A DNA stretch of 33,477 nucleotides from Dehalococcoidales bacterium (GTDB lineage: Bacteria; Chloroflexota; Dehalococcoidia; Dehalococcoidales; UBA3254), in contig JAFGOB010000142.1 of assembly GCA_016926695.1 (NCBI GenBank), forward strand, positions 1-33,477. Reading direction: 5' to 3'. Shown piece after piece: positions 27,089-33,477 of the stretch. Position 1 is the stretch's first letter, and each line of letters opens with the position of its first letter. The notes beneath the pieces were generated by a model. That model did no database searches. It was not told the origin of the DNA and saw only the letters and a program-made list of their open reading frames with translations. A program made the position numbers and the translations under genes.

Positions 27089-27823
27089 ATGGAAACATAT
27101 CAGTTATCCAAAAGGATTAGGGGCGGGACTTTGCCGGAGACCAGGATGATTCAGGAAAGGCTTGAGGAAAATTGCCAGAGTCTGTTTTCGCTGCATAAAC
27201 GCCTTGATGGATTGATCAATGAAATACGCTCCTCACTTGACGATGCCATCCAGGCGATAACCGGTCTGATCGAAGTTGTCGATCCTTATACAACCGGGCA
27301 TCAAAAGCGTGTTGCCTGTCTTGGTAAAGAAATAGCCGGAGAGCTGGGTTTAACTGATGATTCTACGGAGTTGATTCAGCAGGCTGCATACGTGCACGAT
27401 ATAGGTAAAGTATATATACCGGCAGAAATATTGAACAGGCCGGGTAAATTGACCGAGGCTGAATATGAGCGTATAAAGCTGCACCCGCAAATAGGCTATA
27501 CTATATTGAACAGGAGTAGATATTTTCCCGGTGTAGATACCGTGGTATTGCAGCACCATGAAAGAATCAACGGTTCGGGTTATCCGAATGGATTGCGTGG
27601 AGAGGCAATATCCCTGGAAGCCAGGATAATAAGCGTCGCCGACGTGATAGATGCCATGGCGGTGGCCCGGCCTTACCGTCCCGCCCTGGGGGTAAGCGCT
27701 GCCCTGTCAGAAATAGCGGATAACAGCTCTGTACTGTATGATGAAAATGTAGTGCGCGCCTGTTTACGTTTTTTCGGCAAAAAGGGATTCAAACCCGCGA
27801 AAAGCCAGCTTCGTGCGGGTTGA
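27089..27823 (+). CDS. HD-GYP domain protein, likely c-di-GMP phosphodiesterase
   Basis: A 244-residue HD-GYP protein. The metal and catalytic motifs are intact: H71 in TTGHQKRVA, HD at 103-104 in HDIGK, H132 in LHPQIG, HH at 156-157, and GYP at 164-166 in NGSGYP, followed by SVADVIDAM and RPYRP. HD-GYP enzymes degrade cyclic di-GMP. The first 50 residues form a charged helical segment with no sensor or receiver domain recognised, so how it is controlled is unclear. AAGGAG lies six bases before the ATG. It stands alone 264 bp downstream of the pilus operon in the same direction; its position beside an MshEN-type PilB suggests a common c-di-GMP circuit (inference). Confidence 0.9.
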   Translation: METYQLSKRIRGGTLPETRMIQERLEENCQSLFSLHKRLDGLINEIRSSLDDAIQAITGLIEVVDPYTTGHQKRVACLGKEIAGELGLTDDSTELIQQAAYVHDIGKVYIPAEILNRPGKLTEAEYERIKLHPQIGYTILNRSRYFPGVDTVVLQHHERINGSGYPNGLRGEAISLEARIISVADVIDAMAVARPYRPALGVSAALSEIADNSSVLYDENVVRACLRFFGKKGFKPAKSQLRAG

Positions 27824-27915
27824 TGAAATGGGATTAATTCCTGCCGATCACTTTCGATACTCCCCCCTGTAACAAGCCTACCTTTTTCAATTTGATCGTG
27901 CTAAAATAAGCCATC

Positions 27916-29214
27916 ATGGGATTGTTCGGAACGTCCGGAATACGCCGGTTAGTAGATTTCAACCTGGTACGTATAACATTGTATACGGGAATGGCTGTCG
28001 GGACCCGTTATAAGAAAATAGTAGTAGGTCGAGATACACGCACTTCCGGAGATACATTAAGGCATGCTGTTACTGCTGGAATACTGGCTAGCGGTTCGCG
28101 TTGTATCGATGCGGGCATATTGCCCACTCCTACTCTGGCCTACCTTACTCGTGAATATGACGCCGGTATTATGATTACTGCCTCCCACAATCCTCCTCAG
28201 TATAACGGACTAAAACTGCTGAACCCGGACGGATCGGCTTTTTCAGGTGAACAGCAAGACCTGGTAGAAGAAATGGTGGAAGGAAGGTATGGGGAGGGCG
28301 TTTTGTGGCAAAATATGTTTGCCGCTGAAGAAGACAGCACGGGTATTGAAAAACACATAGCACGTATTACCGGGGATTTTAAAAATGGAATTAACGCCAG
28401 GGTAGTGATTGATTGCGGATGCTGTGCAGCCTGTGGAATCACCCCTGAACTGCTAAAAAGACTCGGGTGTGATGTTATTCCGCTTAATTGCTTTCCATCC
28501 GGGGTTTTTCCTCATGACGTGGAACCGGTAGAAGCAAACCTCGGAGATTTAATGAAAGCGGTCAGCGAGACAGGCGCTGATCTGGGTATTGCCCACGATG
28601 GTGATGCGGACAGGATGATGGCGGTTGATGAGCAGGGGAGGTTTGTGAACGGGGATAAAATGCTGGCGATATTGGGGAAGTCCCTTGGAGCGGGGAAAAT
28701 TGTAACCACGATAGATGCCTCCATGATCATTGAAGAAATGCAGTTCCAGGTAACAAGAACCAGGGTGGGTGACCCCTATGTCTCTGAAGAGCTGAAAAAT
28801 GGCGGGATATTCGGAGGTGAACCATCCGGTGCCTGGGTATTCCCCGCTGTCTCTTTTTGCCCGGATGGAATTTACGCGGCTGCCTTGATCGCCTCGATTG
28901 CCAGTCGCGAGAAACTATCGGTAATAGCGGATAACCTTGCTTCTTATGCGGTTAAAAGGGGAAATATAAACGGTAATATTGCGTGTATGGATGATCTGCA
29001 TTACAGGTTGAAGGCGCGTTTCAATCCTCTGACGGAAGACAAAACAGACGGTATCAAGTTGAATCTTGAAGATGGGTGGATACTTATTCGTCCTTCCGGC
29101 ACTGAACCGAAAATCCGCCTTTCGGTTGAAGCCAGGAACGTAAAACTGGCAGCAGAGTATTACGCGGACTGTTTCAGTATTATAAATAATTATGTCAAAG
29201 GGAAAGAGAAATGA
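27916..29214 (+). CDS. glmM: Phosphoglucosamine mutase
   Basis: A 432-residue alpha-D-phosphohexomutase. It has the active-site phosphoserine Ser90 in MITASHNP, the metal loop DGDADR (228-233), the sugar-binding loop GGEPSG (300-305) and the phosphate-binding RPSGTEPKIR (392-401). Members interconvert glucosamine-6-P and glucosamine-1-P, or glucose/mannose phosphates; the position with GlmU-like and GlmS genes favours GlmM. The sequence style (FGTSGIR, GEPSG) is nearer the archaeal-type phosphomannomutase/phosphoglucosamine mutase than the Escherichia enzyme. No clear ribosome site precedes the ATG, while a TAAAAT hexamer lies only eight bases upstream. The stop overlaps the next start (ATGA). 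Confidence 0.88.
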   Translation: MGLFGTSGIRRLVDFNLVRITLYTGMAVGTRYKKIVVGRDTRTSGDTLRHAVTAGILASGSRCIDAGILPTPTLAYLTREYDAGIMITASHNPPQYNGLKLLNPDGSAFSGEQQDLVEEMVEGRYGEGVLWQNMFAAEEDSTGIEKHIARITGDFKNGINARVVIDCGCCAACGITPELLKRLGCDVIPLNCFPSGVFPHDVEPVEANLGDLMKAVSETGADLGIAHDGDADRMMAVDEQGRFVNGDKMLAILGKSLGAGKIVTTIDASMIIEEMQFQVTRTRVGDPYVSEELKNGGIFGGEPSGAWVFPAVSFCPDGIYAAALIASIASREKLSVIADNLASYAVKRGNINGNIACMDDLHYRLKARFNPLTEDKTDGIKLNLEDGWILIRPSGTEPKIRLSVEARNVKLAAEYYADCFSIINNYVKGKEK

Positions 29215-30422
29215 ATGTCAACGCAGCCGTTGTTTTAGCCGCGGGTGAAGGCAGCAGAATGCGTCCTTTGACCTATACAAGGCCTAAAGTTATGCTGCCT
29301 ATCGCCAACAGGCCTATCCTCGAACACCTGCTGGTAGAATTGAGATCAGCCGGTATAAGGGAATTTACCTTTATTGTTGGGTACCATGACGAGCAAATAA
29401 GGGATTATTTCGGTAGCGGCGAAAAATGGGATGTAACGGTACAATACTTCAATCAGAGAACACAAAAAGGGACCGCTGACGCCTTGAAACAGGTTCAGGG
29501 AACACTTAAAGAACGGTTTATTATGGTAAATGGCGATGTTATTCTGCATCATAACGATATTCAGCGACTATTACAGCATGACGGTAACGTAATGAGCGTG
29601 GTAGAACTTCAGGATGTGGAAGGAATGGGAGTAATCGAGACAGAACTGGACAAGGTGAAGAGAATTTACGAAAAGTCCGCCAATCCTCCTACCAAAATGG
29701 CTAACGCAGGCCTGTACCTTTTTACTTCGGATATTTTTGAAGCAATTGAAAAAACTGAGAAATCTCCAAGAGGAGAATACGAGATCACGGATTCCATTCA
29801 AATACTTGTAGAACGCACGAAAAATTTCTATTTCCAGGTAATCGACCAGTGGATGGACCTGTCATACCCGTGGCAGTTGTTGACGGCTAACGAGCAGATA
29901 CTGGCCTGCCAGGAAGCACAGTGCCAGGGTGAAATCGAACCAAACGTTGTAATAAAAGGCGCAGTGACCATTGGACAGGGTACTGTAGTCAGGTCAGGCA
30001 CCTATATTATCGGGCCGGTTATAATCGGAATGAATTGTGATATCGGCCCTAATTGCTATATACGTCCTTCAACCTCCATTGGCGATTGTTGTCATATTGG
30101 AGCAGCGGTTGAGATTAAAAACTCAATAATAATGTCAGGTACTAAAATTCCTCATTTCAATTATGTGGGGGATAGCGTAATAGGACAAAACTGTAATCTG
30201 GGAGCAGGGACAAAAATAGCAAATTTAAAACTTGATAAAAGCAACATAAAAATAAACCAGGTAGATACAAAAAGGCGAAAGCTGGGAGCAATCATAGGGG
30301 ACGGCGTTGAGACAGGTATTAACTCATCGATAAATGTAGGTACAATAATAGGAAACAATACCTTCATAGGACCCGGGGCATTGGCGCATGGTATCATTGC
30401 TCCGAATTCAAAGGTGTTTTGA
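29211..30422 (+). CDS. glmU: Bifunctional GlmU-like nucleotidylyl-/acetyltransferase
   Basis: A 403-residue two-domain enzyme. The N-terminal nucleotidyltransferase has LAAGEGSRMRPLTYTRPK (9-26) and the metal-binding Asp109 in VNGDV; the C-terminal half is a left-handed beta-helix of hexapeptides with IPHFNYVGDS (313-322), whose His315 corresponds to the acetyltransferase catalytic His, then LGAGTKIANLKLD and RRKLGAIIG. It fits the archaeal-type enzyme making UDP-GlcNAc from glucosamine-1-P, UTP and acetyl-CoA (ST0452-like). It overlaps glmM by four bases. A second, diverged copy follows directly. Glucose-1-phosphate thymidylyltransferase activity is an alternative for the N-terminal half. 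Confidence 0.85.
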   Translation: MNVNAAVVLAAGEGSRMRPLTYTRPKVMLPIANRPILEHLLVELRSAGIREFTFIVGYHDEQIRDYFGSGEKWDVTVQYFNQRTQKGTADALKQVQGTLKERFIMVNGDVILHHNDIQRLLQHDGNVMSVVELQDVEGMGVIETELDKVKRIYEKSANPPTKMANAGLYLFTSDIFEAIEKTEKSPRGEYEITDSIQILVERTKNFYFQVIDQWMDLSYPWQLLTANEQILACQEAQCQGEIEPNVVIKGAVTIGQGTVVRSGTYIIGPVIIGMNCDIGPNCYIRPSTSIGDCCHIGAAVEIKNSIIMSGTKIPHFNYVGDSVIGQNCNLGAGTKIANLKLDKSNIKINQVDTKRRKLGAIIGDGVETGINSSINVGTIIGNNTFIGPGALAHGIIAPNSKVF

Positions 30423-30431
30423 GGTGAATAT

Positions 30432-31607
30432 TTGAAGCAGGCAGTCGTGCTGGCCGCAGGAGAAGGCCAGAGGTTAAAACCGTTTGGGGTAAATAAGCCC
30501 AAGGCTATGATATCCATAGTGCATAAGCCTGTCATCCATTATGTCCTTGAATCTCTGGCAGCTAATAATATACGCGATATCATAATAGTTACCGGTTATC
30601 AAAAAGAACAAATATTTGATTATATCGGTGACGGCGGCAGGTTTAATGTCGATGTAAGGTACGTTTATCAGGATAAACAACTGGGGACTGCCCACGCCTT
30701 GACAGCCGCCAAGAAATTGATAAGGGATGAATTTATAGTGCTGGCCGGCAACAAGATAATAATGCCGGAAACCCTGGAACCGATAATAAATGCCGGAATA
30801 CCCTCTATTCTGGTTAGAGAAGTGGAAAATCCTTCACGGTACGGGGTAGTATTGTTCCAGTCAGGAAAAATGACCAGAATAATGGAAAAACCAAAAAACC
30901 CCGAAAGCAACTATGTAAGCACAGGTATATACTCGTTTAAAAAAGAATACTTCTCTTATTTCGAAGAGGAACTGAATATTCCCGATGCTATTAACAATAT
31001 GATCAACAACGGACTAACAATTGAAGTAATAGAAACAAAAAATACATGTCTGGACATTGTCTATCCCTGGGATATTCTGAGCCTGAATTCGCTGATACTG
31101 GAAGGGCTGGAGGCAGAAAAAAACGGAGTAATAGAACCGGGTGTTTCGCTTGTTGGAAGGGTATCTATCGGGAAAGAAACAACCATACGTTCAAATACCT
31201 ATATTATGGGGCCTGTGAGAATAGGAAACGGATGTACCATTGGTCCCAATGTTTGTATATTCCCCTCTACAAGTATAGGCGATAATGTAACCATATCCTC
31301 ATTTACCGAAATAAAGAACAGCGTAATTCTGGATGATGTAGAGATAGGAACACATTCTTCCATACAGGATTCGGTAATAGATCAGGGATGTCTCATCGGA
31401 ACCCATTTCAGCGCATGCAGCGAAAACACCGAGATAAAGATAGATAGTGAATATCATGAACTCGTGATGGGAGCAATTATGGGAAGAAGCTGCCAGACAG
31501 GGAATATTGTAAATGTGAAAGCAGGCAGCATAATAGGCAATTACTGCAAGATAAGCCCGTTAAAGCAGGTACAGGGGGACATACCCGATAGGAGCTTGAT
31601 AATCTAA
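30432..31607 (+). CDS. Diverged GlmU-like paralogue, possible pseudoenzyme
   Basis: A 391-residue relative of the preceding gene, with the same nucleotidyltransferase plus left-handed beta-helix layout. The nucleotide-binding LAAGEGQRLKPF and PK are kept, but the conserved GD that binds the metal is GN here (Asn107 in VLAGNKII). In the beta-helix half, the H-x-N-Y-x-G-D motif is replaced by THSSIQD (307-313) and the GAGT, RRKLGA and TGIN blocks are lost. Hexapeptide repeats remain regular, so the fold is probably intact. The start is a TTG with GAGGTG six bases upstream. It lies 9 bp after the first copy and 2 bp before glmS. It may be a regulator or partner of the first copy, or have a different substrate. 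Confidence 0.8.
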   Translation: MKQAVVLAAGEGQRLKPFGVNKPKAMISIVHKPVIHYVLESLAANNIRDIIIVTGYQKEQIFDYIGDGGRFNVDVRYVYQDKQLGTAHALTAAKKLIRDEFIVLAGNKIIMPETLEPIINAGIPSILVREVENPSRYGVVLFQSGKMTRIMEKPKNPESNYVSTGIYSFKKEYFSYFEEELNIPDAINNMINNGLTIEVIETKNTCLDIVYPWDILSLNSLILEGLEAEKNGVIEPGVSLVGRVSIGKETTIRSNTYIMGPVRIGNGCTIGPNVCIFPSTSIGDNVTISSFTEIKNSVILDDVEIGTHSSIQDSVIDQGCLIGTHFSACSENTEIKIDSEYHELVMGAIMGRSCQTGNIVNVKAGSIIGNYCKISPLKQVQGDIPDRSLII

Positions 31608-31609
31608 AT

Positions 31610-33388
31610 ATGTGTGGAATTGTTGGATTCGTTGGAAAGCGGCCAGCTCAGAATGTACTGATAAGTTGCCTGGAAAAGCTCGAATACAGAGGATATGATT
31701 CCTGTGGAATAGCACTGGCTAACGATGAAATAACGGTTTATAAAGATGCCATAAGAATAGCTTCTCTGGCAAAAATTATACCGGCCAGCCAGTCAACTAC
31801 AGGTATTGGGCATACCCGCTGGGCTACCCATGGACCACCCAACAAGATAAATGCTCACCCTCACTGTGATTGTACAAACAAGATCTGTGTTGTCCATAAC
31901 GGGGTGATAAACAACTACCTGAAATTGAAATTACAGCTACAGCATGAAGGTCATAAAATTATTTCGGAAACCGATACTGAAATAATTTCACACTTAATTG
32001 AAAAGTATTACCAGGGTGACCCTGAATCGGCGCTGTCTTCCGCACTTAATGAAATAGAAGGGTCATATGCCGTAATAGTCATGGTGGAAGGATTTCACAG
32101 TCTGTTTTTTGCCAGGAAGGACAGTCCGCTCGTTCTGGGAATTGGTGACAGAGAGAACTATATAGCTTCCGATGTCTCAGCCATGCTGGAACAAACCAAC
32201 CGGGTAATATTCCTTGAAGAAGGAGATACAGGAACCATAACAGAAAAGAATATAGTGATAAAGCAAAATGGAAGGAGGGTGGAAAGAGAAGTCCAGAGGA
32301 TACAATGGAGTGCCGAGCAGTCCCAAAAAGGCGGATATGAATATTTTATGCTGAAGGAAATACACGAGCAGCCGCGGGTTGTACGTGATACAATAGCCGA
32401 ATACCTGGCCGTACCCAGGAAAAGATTGGATATAGTAAACAGGAAAGATGATAACGACATTATGTTAATTGCCTGCGGATCGTCCTTTCATTCCGCGCTG
32501 GTTGGTAAATACATATGTGAAAGGATTTTAAACGTAAATGTTCGGGTGGAAATGGCTTCAGAATTCAACTATTTTTATAACCAGAAGTTGTGTCCGCTGG
32601 TTATAGGTATTACGCAGTCGGGCGAAACAGCGGATACTCTAAAAGCACTACGCAGGGCAAAAGAAGCGGAAGCGAAAGTTATAGTTATAACTAATGTTGT
32701 CGGGAGTACTGCAAGTAGACTGGCCAGTGATACCATATATACACGTGCGGGACCTGAAATAAGCGTGGCTGCGACCAAGACCTTCACTGCCCAGTTGATT
32801 GCCTTGTTCTGGCTTGCCATATCGGAGTCTCGTATGGATCCGAGAATACAGAGCGAGCTGGTCAGGGGGTTCAGGCAGCTTCCGGATAAAGTACAGCAGG
32901 TACTTGAACAAGAAGAAGTTATCGCAAAACACGCCGCTTCCCTGGCAGAATACGACAATGTATTTTATATCGGTAGAGGGATAAATTATCCCATTGCCAT
33001 GGAAGGGGCCTTAAAACTGAAAGAAATATCATATATACATGCGGAAGCCTTTGCCGCGGGAGAGATAAAACATGGTCCCTTTGCCCTTTTAAGCTTTGAA
33101 ACCCCCGTAGTTGCCATACTGGCACATGATAAAAGCTATGACGCGATGCTGACAAGTATAAAGGAGATCAAGGCACGGGGCTGCCCGGTTTATGTCATTG
33201 AAGAAGATAATGACGAAAATATAAAGAATCTGGCGGATTACCTGATACCAATACCTTCAGTCGCCGAGATTTACTCACCCTTTGTAAATACAGTGGTAAT
33301 TCAATTGATTGCCTACTATGCGGCCAGGAAACGTAATTGTCCCATAGATTTTCCCAGAAATCTGGCAAAAAGTGTTACCGTTGAATGA
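31610..33388 (+). CDS. glmS: Glutamine-fructose-6-phosphate aminotransferase (isomerizing)
   Basis: Makes glucosamine-6-phosphate from fructose-6-phosphate and glutamine, the first step to UDP-GlcNAc and peptidoglycan. The 592-residue length is typical. The N-terminal glutaminase has nucleophile Cys2 (MCGIVGFVGKRP), EYRGYDSCGIA and HTRWATHG; the two SIS domains carry IACGSSFHSA, TQSGETADTLKAL and the C-terminal NLAKSVTVE end that closes the active site. The ATG is 2 bp after the preceding stop, so the operon reads glmM, glmU-like, paralogue, glmS. There is no room upstream for a glmS ribozyme. No terminator is visible in the last 89 bases. Confidence 0.96.
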   Translation: MCGIVGFVGKRPAQNVLISCLEKLEYRGYDSCGIALANDEITVYKDAIRIASLAKIIPASQSTTGIGHTRWATHGPPNKINAHPHCDCTNKICVVHNGVINNYLKLKLQLQHEGHKIISETDTEIISHLIEKYYQGDPESALSSALNEIEGSYAVIVMVEGFHSLFFARKDSPLVLGIGDRENYIASDVSAMLEQTNRVIFLEEGDTGTITEKNIVIKQNGRRVEREVQRIQWSAEQSQKGGYEYFMLKEIHEQPRVVRDTIAEYLAVPRKRLDIVNRKDDNDIMLIACGSSFHSALVGKYICERILNVNVRVEMASEFNYFYNQKLCPLVIGITQSGETADTLKALRRAKEAEAKVIVITNVVGSTASRLASDTIYTRAGPEISVAATKTFTAQLIALFWLAISESRMDPRIQSELVRGFRQLPDKVQQVLEQEEVIAKHAASLAEYDNVFYIGRGINYPIAMEGALKLKEISYIHAEAFAAGEIKHGPFALLSFETPVVAILAHDKSYDAMLTSIKEIKARGCPVYVIEEDNDENIKNLADYLIPIPSVAEIYSPFVNTVVIQLIAYYAARKRNCPIDFPRNLAKSVTVE

Positions 33389-33477
33389 TCTTGTTGACGC
33401 TCGCACTCTATGACCGTATCCAGTTTGGGGTTAGTGACCGTGTAGGCAGTTCAAAAAGATGACTTGATCGGATGGTA

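Noticed and set aside
27884..27916. Leaderless promoter for glmM (TAAAAT eight bases before the ATG)
   Set aside because: No acceptable -35 element lies at the right distance, so the hexamer could be chance in A/T-rich sequence.
31590..31610. glmS ribozyme
   Set aside because: Only two bases separate the preceding gene from glmS, so there is no room for the ribozyme.

Overview
The window looks like a bacterial chromosome fragment, most likely from the Chloroflexota and probably Dehalococcoidia-like. This is inferred from gene content and arrangement: a serA/class-V aminotransferase pair next to a DUF1015 gene, an archaeal-type GlmM/GlmU-like/GlmS cluster, and a compact type IV pilus operon with no secretin or PilP gene, which suggests a one-membrane envelope. 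No taxonomic search could be run. Coding density is high, and no rRNA, tRNA, CRISPR array, transposase or phage gene was found.

Left part (1-17.3 kb). The window opens with two tight perfect hairpins that abut a sensor kinase gene whose PAS domain has no start codon, so that gene looks 5'-truncated. Mostly leftward housekeeping and metabolic genes follow: a CrtI-like flavoprotein, an unrecognised two-helix membrane protein, the run ligA-pth-radical SAM (HemW-like), a rightward BaiN-like flavoprotein, an orphan 2-hydroxyacyl-CoA dehydratase subunit with maf, and recO. A rightward DUF1015 gene converges on the leftward pair aminotransferase-serA, and ribF follows. A clear intrinsic terminator ends the serA transcript. 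Three leftward promoter candidates (ligA, the dehydratase gene, ribF) share an odd feature: a small hairpin 12-13 nt after the -10 box.

Middle part (17.3-27.8 kb). After a 542-bp gene-free stretch with tandem hairpins comes a type IV pilus/pseudopilus locus: a 70-residue MerR-type DNA-binding protein, PilB with two MshEN-type c-di-GMP motifs, PilC, a PilO-like protein, a PilM-PilN fusion laid out like GspL, PilT, two prepilin-like proteins (one with Gln at the usual Glu5) and a PilX-like protein carrying a long beta-helix-like passenger. An HD-GYP protein, a likely c-di-GMP phosphodiesterase, sits just downstream. No obvious major pilin or prepilin peptidase is in the window.

Right part (27.9-33.4 kb). 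A tight operon for UDP-GlcNAc synthesis: glmM, a GlmU-like bifunctional enzyme, a second GlmU-like paralogue, and glmS. The second paralogue has lost the conserved metal-binding Asp of the nucleotidyltransferase half and the catalytic His of the acetyltransferase half, so it may be a pseudoenzyme or have a new role.

The most noteworthy items are the unusual pilus locus with its likely c-di-GMP wiring, the degenerate GlmU-like paralogue, the truncated kinase behind REP-like hairpins, the hairpins at predicted transcript starts, and the DUF1015 gene beside the serine pathway genes.
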